Shown: positions 1 through 5,297 of the stretch, in pieces
Layout of the letters: the number at the start of each line of letters is the position of its first letter
Numbering within the stretch: position 1 is the stretch's first letter
From: JAAFHB01 sp038240855
GTDB taxonomy: Bacteria > Bacteroidota > Bacteroidia > Bacteroidales > Prolixibacteraceae
Length of the DNA stretch: 5,297 nucleotides
Direction: 5' to 3'
Assembly (NCBI GenBank): GCA_038240855.1
Contig: JBBRGI010000264.1
Span: 1-5,297 of the forward strand
Made by a program: the position numbers and the translations under genes
The notes under the pieces: model-generated
Databases searched by the model: none
Told to the model about the DNA's origin: nothing
Seen by the model: the letters and a program-made list of their open reading frames with translations, nothing else

Positions 1-133
1 CGGTGCTATGATTTTTGTAGTTGTTGAGGAATTAATCCCTGAATCTCAAACCGGGAATGAAACCGACTTATCGACCATCGGCGCTATGTTAGGATTCGCA
101 ACCATGATGTTCCTGGATGTAGCGCTTGGGTAA
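1..133 (+). CDS. ZIP-family divalent metal transporter, C-terminal end (partial)
   Basis: Frame 2 is open from the window edge to a TAA at 131-133 and gives the last 43 residues of a membrane protein. The visible part holds the motif VVVEELIPES, then a short polar stretch with acidic residues, then a final hydrophobic helix ending in MMFLDVALG. An acidic EELIPE helix followed by a last transmembrane helix ending in a D-V-A-L-G-like C-terminus is typical of bacterial ZIP permeases of the GufA/ZupT type, which carry Zn2+ or other divalent cations across the inner membrane. The natural C-terminus is present; the N-terminal part, including the HNxPEG metal-site helices, lies outside the window. 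Metal specificity cannot be judged. No clear terminator follows. The identification rests on motif recognition over a short stretch. Confidence 0.8.
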   Translation, partial: GAMIFVVVEELIPESQTGNETDLSTIGAMLGFATMMFLDVALG

Positions 134-172
134 AGGAACTACAGGTACCGGGTAATTGTATTCAGGGCTTTA

Positions 173-418
173 TTGAAGCTAAAAACTGTAATTTCAAATT
201 TACTGATTACAGAAATGATTCTCACCCCTCGGGAAAATGACGCCACCCTGGTAAATATTACGGAGAAAAGCATGGAAAATGACGACGCCGGAATAAAATG
301 GTTGCAAGGCAATACCGAAGGTTGTGCAAATTTCCTGGCCTGCCTGAAGGCATACCTGGAACACGGAATCAACCTTCGAAAAGGGGGTTATGAATTTCTT
401 AAACATGGAAAATATTAG
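173..418 (+). pseudogene. 5'-truncated remnant of an SRPBCC/AHSA1-type protein
   Basis: An open frame of 81 codons ends at TAG 416-418. Its last two thirds resemble the C-terminal half of AHSA1-like SRPBCC (START-fold) proteins: a beta strand (about residues 12-19), a strand with TLVNITE (25-31), an acidic turn ENDDAG, then the long C-terminal helix FLACLKAYLEHGINLR (54-69) and a short basic tail. Full members are usually about 140-160 residues, with N-terminal strands and helices forming a hydrophobic pocket; those are missing here. The position usually occupied by Trp before the last helix (EGW) is Cys51 (TGT). The frame can only begin at TTG 173, or internally at ATG 215 or ATG 272, and runs back in frame directly into the ZIP stop codon at 131, so no normal 5' end exists. 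ATG 272 has a GGAG six bases upstream, so a 48-residue peptide is conceivable. I infer a decayed gene. Family assignment is from memory of the C-terminal pattern, with no search. Confidence 0.5.
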
Positions 419-421
419 AGC

Positions 422-445
422 CAACAGAATAATTTCTCACTGTTG
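422..445. terminator. weak hairpin in the convergent gap
   Basis: CAACAG (422-427) and CTGTTG (440-445) form a perfect 6-bp stem around a 12-nt loop, in the 83-nt gap between the + strand remnant (stop 418) and the - strand open frame (stop 502). The position fits a bidirectional transcription end. However, the stem is short, the loop is long, and neither strand has a T tract after it. The rest of 419-501 holds nothing else I can interpret. Confidence 0.2.
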
Positions 446-501
446 TCCATAGCAAATTGCAATCTCAAAATTGTAGTTTCATAGGTGCCGATCCTGATTC
501 C

Positions 502-666
502 TTAAAGCTTAATTCTCAGCACATTCACCGACTGTCCTTCGGGGGTAAGCAACAAAGACCGGCCCGAAACCTTAATCTTCTTTAGCACAGTGCCAACATT
601 TGCGGGATTGGAGAAACGCTGAATGAAAAAACGCATTAGGCTATAAACTTCAGGATGCACGTGCAT
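502..666 (-). CDS. hypothetical 54-residue protein or gene remnant
   Basis: Downstream of the DEAD-box gene, in a different frame, the - strand is open to TAA at 502-504. From the ATG at 664-666 it gives 54 residues, with a second possible start at residue 11. The content looks coding-like: a hydrophobic and aromatic segment (RFFIQRF, 12-18), then KKIKVSGRSLLLTPEGQ (29-45) and an NVLRIKL end, reading as alternating beta-strand-like segments with ordinary codon choices. The other two - strand frames are closed repeatedly over this stretch. The frame also extends upstream, overlapping the end of the helicase, but that part is out-of-frame helicase sequence. I do not recognise the family. It may be a small gene, or the C-terminal remnant of a larger gene cut off by the palindrome/repeat patch that covers its start. 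No signal peptide, membrane helix or cysteine pair is seen. Confidence 0.3.
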   Translation of the reverse strand: MHVHPEVYSLMRFFIQRFSNPANVGTVLKKIKVSGRSLLLTPEGQSVNVLRIKL

Positions 667-687
667 TCCTAAAGCCTGATAGCCTAA
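636..687. repeat. 52-bp imperfect palindrome (large hairpin)
   Basis: The arms meet without a spacer between 660 and 661. The centre, ATGCACGTGCAT (655-666), is a perfect 12-nt palindrome. The outer arms, TTAGGCTAT (636-644) and ATAGCCTAA (679-687), pair perfectly over 9 bp. Between them GG/CC, an A-T pair, T-A, T-A, C-G and A-T pairs continue the stem, interrupted by three mismatches and two single-base bulges. About 22 pairs form in all. It lies just downstream of the DEAD-box stop codon (710), so it would fold at the 3' end of that transcript; there is no T tract to make it a classic intrinsic terminator. A stabilising 3' hairpin, a small palindromic mobile element (REP/MITE-like) or a binding site are all possible. 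Confidence 0.6.
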
Positions 688-701
688 AGTCTGAAAGTCT
701 G
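671..701. repeat. tandem 7/8-nt units (AAAGYCTG)
   Basis: Four consecutive units read AAAGCCTG (671-678), ATAGCCT (679-685, a 7-nt variant), AAAGTCTG (686-693) and AAAGTCTG (694-701). The last two are identical. The array begins inside the right arm of the palindrome and ends 8 bp before the DEAD-box stop codon. The pattern suggests slippage-driven growth of a short repeat in non-coding DNA. Its 8-nt period would shift any reading frame that crosses it. Confidence 0.55.
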
Positions 702-709
702 TAATCTTT

Positions 710-1993
710 CTACTCGCTTTGATGTCCCTGATGGGTGCCCCGATCGCGATGAATAAATATTTTTTTGGATTTGGGTTGTCCTGTACGCTGATTTCCTCCT
801 GGCCTGCCGGTGGAAGGGCGACGTCCAAAACGTTTTGCACTTGACGGATTATAAAGCGGAGCTTCGCCAAAATCAGGCGGAAGCGGAATCTTAATAATAT
901 CACGCTCAATCAATTCTTCAATTTTCTTAAAATTATGCTGGTCAATATCCGAAATAAGCGTAATGGCAACTCCGGAACTCTGGGCGCGCGCCGTACGGCC
1001 AATGCGGTGTACATAATCTTCAGGATCGCGCGGAACATCATAGTTCATCACCAGGTCAATCCCGTCAATATCAATTCCCCGGGCCACGATATCGGTTGCC
1101 ACAAGAATCTGTGTTTCACGATTCCGGAACCTCAGCATCACATCTTCGCGTTCTTTCTGATCAAGATCCGACAACATTCCGTCCGTTTTAAAACCCATCT
1201 TCTTTAGTTCACGAACAAGACCATTCACGTTGATTTTGCGCGAAGTAAAAATGAGTACACTCTTGTAATCTGTTTTCCCCTTGAGTAACGATTTCACGAG
1301 CGCGACCTTCTGGCTCTCGTATACCATGTAAGCTGCCTGTATAATATTCTCAGCCGGCTTCGAAATAGCAATATTTACATTCAGTGGTTTATTCAGGATA
1401 CCTTCAGCCAGCTTCCTGATTTTGGATGGCATAGTAGCTGAGAACATCAATGTCTGCCGGGCTGTGGGAAGCTCACGCACAATACGCATAATATCATCGA
1501 AAAAGCCCATATCGAGCATACGGTCAGCCTCATCAAGGATCAAATGTTTGATGGTACTGAAATCTGAATATTTTAGGTTGATGTGCGATAATAATCTGCC
1601 GGGCGTTGCCACGATAATATCGGCACCCTGGATAAGCGCAGCTTTTTGCTGGTCAAATGCAGCCCCTTCACCGCCTCCGTAAACTGCGAGCGAAGTTGCT
1701 CCGCAGAAATAAGAAAACCCTTCTATCTGCTGATCAATCTGTAAGACCAGTTCCCGTGTTGGGGCAATGATCAATGTGTTTATACCGTGGCTCTTAGTTT
1801 GGGTAATGCGGTTCAAAACAGGTAACAGGTAGGCCGCTGTTTTTCCTGTGCCTGTCTGCGCGCAGGCAATCAGGTCACTCCCACTCCAGATGGCCGGCAT
1901 CGCCAACTCCTGGACAGGTGTACATTCCTCGAAGCCCATGGATTCAAGACCTTCCATGATCTCGGGAACAAAATCAAACTCTTTAAATTTCAA
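710..1993 (-). CDS. DEAD-box ATP-dependent RNA helicase (RhlE-like)
   Basis: This 427-residue protein is a cytoplasmic ATP-dependent RNA helicase that unwinds short duplexes; relatives act in ribosome assembly, cold adaptation and RNA decay. Every superfamily-2 DEAD-box motif is present: Q motif (F6, TPVQ 25-28), motif I AQTGTGKT 45-52, Ia PTREL 78-82, GG 106-107, Ib TPGR 130-133, II DEAD 154-157, III SAT 185-187, IV IFTSRK 248-253, V ATDIVARGIDI 299-309 and VI HRIGRTAR 329-336. The core is followed by a basic, Gly/Pro/Arg/Lys-rich tail (about 385-427), typical of RNA-binding extensions. The start is TTG at 1991-1993: it places the Q motif at the usual distance from the N-terminus, no in-frame ATG lies between it and an upstream TAA, and the next ATG (residue 13) would cut into the Q motif. 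It follows the methyltransferase gene after 29 nt and is probably cotranscribed with it. Family certain; subfamily (RhlE-like) inferred from the short tail. Confidence 0.96.
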   Translation of the reverse strand: MKFKEFDFVPEIMEGLESMGFEECTPVQELAMPAIWSGSDLIACAQTGTGKTAAYLLPVLNRITQTKSHGINTLIIAPTRELVLQIDQQIEGFSYFCGATSLAVYGGGEGAAFDQQKAALIQGADIIVATPGRLLSHINLKYSDFSTIKHLILDEADRMLDMGFFDDIMRIVRELPTARQTLMFSATMPSKIRKLAEGILNKPLNVNIAISKPAENIIQAAYMVYESQKVALVKSLLKGKTDYKSVLIFTSRKINVNGLVRELKKMGFKTDGMLSDLDQKEREDVMLRFRNRETQILVATDIVARGIDIDGIDLVMNYDVPRDPEDYVHRIGRTARAQSSGVAITLISDIDQHNFKKIEELIERDIIKIPLPPDFGEAPLYNPSSAKRFGRRPSTGRPGGNQRTGQPKSKKIFIHRDRGTHQGHQSE

Positions 1994-2022
1994 GTTATTT
2001 ATTGGATTAAATTAAAATCACT

Positions 2023-3210
2023 CTATTCAACATATAATACCAATCCTTTAAGATATTCACCCTCTGGATGATATATATTAATAGGATGATCACCGGGCTG
2101 CGATAACTGGTGCAAAACACGTATGTTCCGTTTTGATATTGCTGCAGCCGAAAACACAGCTTCACGAAAATTAGTCCTCGTGACAACCTGGGAACAGGAA
2201 AAAGTAAACAATATACCACCGGGTCGAATCTGTTGAAACGCTCTGGTATTTAATTTCTTATAACCCTGAAGGGCATGGTTCAATGCGCTGCGGTGCTTTG
2301 CAAAGGCAGGCGGATCAAGAATAATTAAATCGTATTTGTCATTTATATCCTTCATAAAATCGAACGCCTCGGCAGTAAAAGCCGCGTGCCGCTGGTCGCC
2401 GGGAAAATTAAGTCCGACATTCTGGTTGGTAAGTTCAATCGCTCTGGCAGACGAATCCACCGAATGAACCAGCTTAGCCCCTCCCTGCATCGCGGAGAAC
2501 GAAAATCCTCCCGTGTAACAAAACATGTTCAGAACATCCTTTCCGAAAGAATATTCGCTTAATAATTTTCTGTTTTCGCGCTGATCGACAAAAAAACCGG
2601 TCTTCTGTCCATCTTCCCAGTCGACAAGAAATCGGTTTCCGTCTTCCATCACCTCACGGGTTGTTAGTCCGCCGTATAAATATCCGTCAACCGGTTCGAC
2701 TGACGCTTTGAAAGGCATTGTTTTCGCACTTTTATCATAAACTGCCGACAGCAAATCGCCCAGGACAATTTTCAGGGCCTCAGCTAGCATATTCCGGATA
2801 AGCCACATTCCGACTGTATGAGCTTGTAAAACAGCCGTTCCGTTGTAAAAATCGACAATCAGTCCGGGCATTTCGTCGCCTTCACCATGAATCAGTCTGA
2901 AGACATTGGTCTCCTTTCGGGAAGTTAACCCGATCCTTTGACGCAAATTAAATGCAGATTGTATTTTATCGCACCAGAATGCTGTATCCGGAACAACATC
3001 CTTAAATGAAAAGATTCTCACCGCTATAGATCCAATAGAGCTATGACCGATTCCTAAAAAACGATCATCACTCGTGTAAACCGTTACAACGTCACCCTCT
3101 TCAACGAGTCCTTCAATGCGATCAATTGCGCCCGAAAAGATCCAGGGATGAAACCTGAAGATCGACTCCTCTTTCCCCTTTTTTAAAATAATTTTGCTAA
3201 ACTTCGACAT
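2023..3210 (-). CDS. rlmI: RlmI-type 23S rRNA m5C methyltransferase (PUA + class I SAM MTase)
   Basis: The 395-residue length matches the RlmI/YccW family, which methylates C5 of cytidine 1962 (E. coli numbering) in 23S rRNA using S-adenosylmethionine. An N-terminal PUA domain (about 1-80) contains the characteristic HPWIFSGAI (21-29). A central domain leads to the family signature GQKTGFFVDQRENR (201-214). The Rossmann methyltransferase follows: motif I FCYTGGFSFS (230-239) with the SAM-binding glycines, an acidic ribose-binding residue in HSVDSS (249-254), motif IV ILDPPAFAK (297-305), and FTFSCS (335-340), whose Cys339 is the expected catalytic nucleophile of an m5C enzyme. The ATG at 3208-3210 is the natural start; no clear Shine-Dalgarno precedes it, as is usual in Bacteroidetes. 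It lies 37 nt after the exonuclease gene and 29 nt before the DEAD-box gene. The exact target nucleotide is inferred by homology. Confidence 0.93.
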   Translation of the reverse strand: MSKFSKIILKKGKEESIFRFHPWIFSGAIDRIEGLVEEGDVVTVYTSDDRFLGIGHSSIGSIAVRIFSFKDVVPDTAFWCDKIQSAFNLRQRIGLTSRKETNVFRLIHGEGDEMPGLIVDFYNGTAVLQAHTVGMWLIRNMLAEALKIVLGDLLSAVYDKSAKTMPFKASVEPVDGYLYGGLTTREVMEDGNRFLVDWEDGQKTGFFVDQRENRKLLSEYSFGKDVLNMFCYTGGFSFSAMQGGAKLVHSVDSSARAIELTNQNVGLNFPGDQRHAAFTAEAFDFMKDINDKYDLIILDPPAFAKHRSALNHALQGYKKLNTRAFQQIRPGGILFTFSCSQVVTRTNFREAVFSAAAISKRNIRVLHQLSQPGDHPINIYHPEGEYLKGLVLYVE

Positions 3211-3247
3211 TCTTAAATAAAAATTCTTGCAGGAATCTGCGATAGGA

Positions 3248-3904
3248 TCAATCCTCCAGGGCGCTTTCTGCTATTTCTGATTCGCATAATACTGTCTCAA
3301 CCGGGGTGATCAGCAATTGCTTGTAAATTTCGCACGCAACCCATGCATCGGTAGCTCCATAAATTAATTGTTGCTCCGTTAATTCAGGCGCATCCCAGTT
3401 GGTGAGCCGTTGAGATTTGGAAATTCTGAACCCTAAAACGAGGGCAGATAATTTTTTAAGACTGAAATTCTCGATCCCGTAATTTTTTACAAGATCCTGT
3501 AATTCGATAAATCCCCCGGGTTTAAACGCAACTATACGTTGTAAGATCTTAATATCATCCCTGATAGCTACCCCGACTTTTAAAATATTCGGAGAGGCCA
3601 GTATCTTTATTAGTCCATTTGGCAAACCTATTTTATTGATTCTGAACAGAAAAGCCTGGTCGGAGGTCGAGAGTTGAAGTAAAGATACAGGGTAAGTCTG
3701 ACCTTTTTTAAATGCAGGCCGCGTCTCTGTGTCAAAACCTATAATATTCTGATTGCTAAGATATTCCAATGCAAGTCCCAAATCTTCAGGTTGTTCAATT
3801 AAGTGAACTTTACCTTCGAATGAAGAAAGTGGCAATTCAGCTAATTCATCATTGGAAATACATTTCTTTATTATTTTAAGTCCCTGACTCATAATTTTGT
3901 TCAT
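3248..3904 (-). CDS. DEDDy 3'-5' exonuclease (WRN-exo/RNase D-like)
   Basis: A 218-residue single-domain protein of the DnaQ-like exonuclease fold, which removes nucleotides from 3' ends with two metal ions. The catalytic residues are visible: ExoI Asp58 and Glu60 in GFDTETRP (56-63), ExoII Asp116/Asp117 in VGVAIRDDIKIL (110-121), and ExoIII Tyr182 and Asp186 in YGATDAW, which makes it the DEDDy subtype. The segment around YPVSLLQLS (71-79) is also typical of WRN exonuclease-like and RNase D-like proteins. There is no HRDC domain, unlike true RNase D, so tRNA processing should not be assumed; DNA or RNA substrates are both possible. Start ATG 3902-3904 is used; a second ATG at residue 5 (3890-3892) is an alternative that changes little. 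It follows the DUF5063 gene by 26 nt and precedes rlmI by 37 nt, consistent with a single operon. The last 20 residues are a glutamate-rich extension. Confidence 0.93.
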   Translation of the reverse strand: MNKIMSQGLKIIKKCISNDELAELPLSSFEGKVHLIEQPEDLGLALEYLSNQNIIGFDTETRPAFKKGQTYPVSLLQLSTSDQAFLFRINKIGLPNGLIKILASPNILKVGVAIRDDIKILQRIVAFKPGGFIELQDLVKNYGIENFSLKKLSALVLGFRISKSQRLTNWDAPELTEQQLIYGATDAWVACEIYKQLLITPVETVLCESEIAESALED

Positions 3905-3930
3905 CTAATTCAAATGGTGCTTCCAACCAT

Positions 3931-4503
3931 TTATTTGCTGTCTTTTTTATCCAAATCTTCGTCTGATTCGTCAAGTTCGGAATTTCCATAAACCAGATTG
4001 TGAATCGCACGAAGACCGTTGACCAACCGCTGACCCCAATACTGCTCAAAATTGGTGCGGCATTCCCACAGTGCATCATTCATCACATCGAGTGTTCCGA
4101 TTCTGTAGGACAGTATAAAATCTTTCAGGTCCTGATAAATATCGGTTATATTATCCGAAATACTGGCCTCGAGAGCGACTTCGCTGTATTGCATCGAAGG
4201 ATCGAAGACCTCCTGATAGGCATCAAACTGTCCGAATTTTACCTGAAGTTTGTGCAGAATGAAATTGTAATCCTCCTCACTCACAAACTTCTCGGGTGCA
4301 TCATCCGACATCTCGATGTCAGGTTCGGGTAGTAACGCTGCCTTGAGGTAAAGCAGCGGAAACAACTTCTGTACACGTGTAATAAAATCCTTTCGCTGAA
4401 ACTGATCAACAGCCTCAATAAAAGAACAATACTCATTGGCTACAGTGGCAAATTCGATCACATTTTTCGAATAAACCACCTCTGAAAATGGCTCTTTACT
4501 CAT
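3931..4503 (-). CDS. DUF5063 domain-containing protein
   Basis: This 190-residue, mostly helical, acidic cytoplasmic protein matches my recollection of the DUF5063 family, known mainly from Bacteroidetes and without an assigned function. Recognisable stretches are VVYSKNVIEFATVANEYC (9-26), the LYLKAALLPEP segment (52-62), SEEDYNFI (75-82), SDNITDIYQDLKDFI (116-130) and WGQRLVNGLRAIH (156-168), followed by a highly acidic tail (176-190). No signal peptide, membrane helix or catalytic motif is seen. The frame is open further upstream to a TTG (4534-4536), but that extension (MRGILKKKWI...) is basic and unlike the family. The ATG at 4501-4503 is preferred, and a promoter-like element lies just upstream of it. 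The gene is followed after 26 nt by the exonuclease, a neighbour pairing I associate with Bacteroidetes genomes, suggesting a link to nucleic-acid processing. Confidence 0.85.
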   Translation of the reverse strand: MSKEPFSEVVYSKNVIEFATVANEYCSFIEAVDQFQRKDFITRVQKLFPLLYLKAALLPEPDIEMSDDAPEKFVSEEDYNFILHKLQVKFGQFDAYQEVFDPSMQYSEVALEASISDNITDIYQDLKDFILSYRIGTLDVMNDALWECRTNFEQYWGQRLVNGLRAIHNLVYGNSELDESDEDLDKKDSK

Positions 4504-4533
4504 TAAAATCCATTTCTTTTTAAGAATTCCCCG

Positions 4534-4541
4534 CAAAGGTA
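4534..4541 (-). promoter_or_regulatory. candidate Bacteroidetes -7 promoter element for the DUF5063 operon
   Basis: On the - strand the 71-nt gap between recQ and the DUF5063 gene contains TACCTTTG, an exact match to the TAnnTTTG -7 consensus of the Bacteroidetes primary sigma factor. It would place a transcript start about 20-25 nt before ATG 4503, a reasonable leader. The matching -33 TTTG/TTG element is not found at the usual distance; the only upstream TTG is about 26 nt away, so the call rests on one element. Confidence 0.4.
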
Positions 4542-4574
4542 ATTAAAATCCCGATAGTGTAGGCATTCAACATT

Positions 4575-5297
4575 TTATTGCCCGACGGAATTGTTCGTCA
4601 GCAATCCCTTTGAACCCGATTTCAGCATTCCGTTATCCAGCATCCACCGCGAAACCTTTAGGACAATAGGTTCAGGTTCGTTAATCATTTTTACTAACTG
4701 GTCGATGGGGTAACTCTCAGAAAGTAAAATTTTCCGGATTTTTGCCGAAATTCTGTTAAAATCGGCAAACCTGATGCCTGAAACGTGATCACCATTACAC
4801 ACATCGCACCGCTGGCAGGGTTCGGATCCATACTGACCGAAATATTCGAGTAAAACCACACTGTGACACTTATTATTGTTTAGCGCATAGTCGATCACCG
4901 AATCAACCTGTGATTGGTATTTAACTTTCCGGTGCTGATAAATATCAGCACTCATGTGAATTCGGTTTGTATCAAGCCTTTCGGTCTCATAGACGATTAC
5001 AGGGGTTTTCTTTTGAGGAATATAATCGATTATTTTCATTTGAGCCAGCAACTTAAACTGTTGATAAACAAAATCTCCTGTCATATTGGCACGCCTTGCA
5101 AGCAACGCCTCATCAACATTTACAAAATCGGTAAACACTCCTGTATAAGATCTGAGAACCAGCTTAATAAATGCATCGAGTTCACTATTTTGCAATTGTA
5201 TTTTATATAGATCATCACGCCTGATGGTGAACAGGATACGTGAATAATTATCCACATTCTCGATATACGAAACATACCCCTGCCGTTCCAGGAGCTT
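4575..5297 (-). CDS. recQ: RecQ-family ATP-dependent DNA helicase, C-terminal part (partial)
   Basis: The frame is open from the right edge, giving 240 residues before TAA at 4575-4577; the helicase motor domains lie outside the window. The visible part begins KLLERQGYVSY and continues with SRILFTIRRDDLYKIQ, the region linking helicase domain 2 to the RQC domain in RecQ, and an LRSYTGVFTDFVNVDE stretch typical of bacterial RecQ. A zinc-binding module follows with the pattern C-x6-LEYFG-x6-C-x2-C-x2-C: the four cysteines are visible residues 144, 161, 164 and 167. A winged-helix-like segment (FNRISAKIRKILL to KVSRWMLDNGMLKS) ends the protein. No HRDC domain is present after it. RecQ unwinds duplex and branched DNA in recombinational repair and fork restart. 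A GTG in the frame at 5253-5255 is internal, not the start. The gene is co-directional with the downstream operon but separated by a larger, promoter-containing gap. Confidence 0.93.
   Translation of the reverse strand, partial: KLLERQGYVSYIENVDNYSRILFTIRRDDLYKIQLQNSELDAFIKLVLRSYTGVFTDFVNVDEALLARRANMTGDFVYQQFKLLAQMKIIDYIPQKKTPVIVYETERLDTNRIHMSADIYQHRKVKYQSQVDSVIDYALNNNKCHSVVLLEYFGQYGSEPCQRCDVCNGDHVSGIRFADFNRISAKIRKILLSESYPIDQLVKMINEPEPIVLKVSRWMLDNGMLKSGSKGLLTNNSVGQ

Noticed and set aside
1..418. A ZIP-SRPBCC fusion read through the TAA at 131-133
   Set aside because: The two frames coincide, but the ZIP C-terminus is complete and canonical and nothing supports recoding at the stop.
636..701. 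CRISPR repeat or intrinsic terminator
   Set aside because: There are no spacer-separated repeats, and the hairpin has no trailing T tract on either strand.
502..909. A 135-codon - strand open frame overlapping the end of the DEAD-box gene
   Set aside because: Its first half lies out of frame inside the well-supported helicase coding sequence and reads as a shadow. Only the part after the helicase stop is considered possibly real.
935..1207. + strand open frame of 90 codons opposite the DEAD-box gene
   Set aside because: It lies entirely antisense to conserved helicase motifs and shows no recognisable protein features.
2007..2219. - strand open frame of 70 codons across the end of rlmI
   Set aside because: It is out of frame with the conserved methyltransferase and has no family features of its own.
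3211..3247. Small hairpin GCAG/CTGC followed by a T-rich stretch before rlmI (terminator or attenuator)
   Set aside because: A 4-bp stem is too weak, and the T-rich stretch looks like the ordinary A/T-rich leader before Bacteroidetes start codons.
3876..4079. - strand open frame of 67 codons over the DUF5063/exonuclease junction
   Set aside because: It overlaps both genes in another frame. The sequence looks superficially protein-like but is explained by the two flanking real frames.
4000..4332. + strand open frame of 110 codons opposite DUF5063
   Set aside because: It is antisense to a conserved protein family with no start signal or motifs, so a shadow.

Overview
The window looks chromosomal and comes from a Bacteroidota genome, most likely Bacteroidales or a close relative. 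Four things point there: moderate-to-low GC, a DUF5063 protein (a family I know essentially from Bacteroidetes), a TAnnTTTG-type -7 promoter element in the one sizeable intergenic gap of the main gene cluster, and start sites without strong Shine-Dalgarno sequences. The protein sequences also read as Bacteroidetes-like. No database search was possible.

Layout. At the left edge, on the + strand, is the last 43 residues of a ZIP-family divalent metal transporter. It is followed by what appears to be a 5'-truncated remnant of an SRPBCC/AHSA1-type protein (about 173-418). The rest of the window is transcribed from the - strand, from right to left: the C-terminal third of a RecQ helicase (running off the right edge), a DUF5063 protein, a WRN/RNase D-like DEDDy 3'-5' exonuclease, an RlmI-type PUA-methyltransferase that modifies 23S rRNA, and a DEAD-box RNA helicase with a basic tail. 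Gaps inside this series are 71, 26, 37 and 29 nt. The last four genes therefore look like one transcription unit, with a probable promoter in the 71-nt recQ/DUF5063 gap.

The two strands converge around 419-501. Between this zone and the DEAD-box stop codon (710) lies about 200 nt that no recognised gene explains. It holds a near-palindrome of about 52 bp (636-687), a run of degenerate 7/8-nt tandem units (671-701), and a small - strand open frame of 54 codons (502-666) whose start sits inside the palindrome.

How the genes fit together. The - strand cluster is a nucleic-acid housekeeping set: DNA unwinding and repair (RecQ), 3'-end trimming (DEDDy exonuclease), 23S rRNA m5C methylation (RlmI-type) and RNA remodelling or ribosome assembly (DEAD-box). 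DUF5063 is the only member of unknown function. I found no CRISPR array, tRNA, rRNA, insertion sequence, integrase or defence system. The window is mostly ordinary core genome; its more unusual parts are the decayed gene and the repeat/palindrome patch at its left end.
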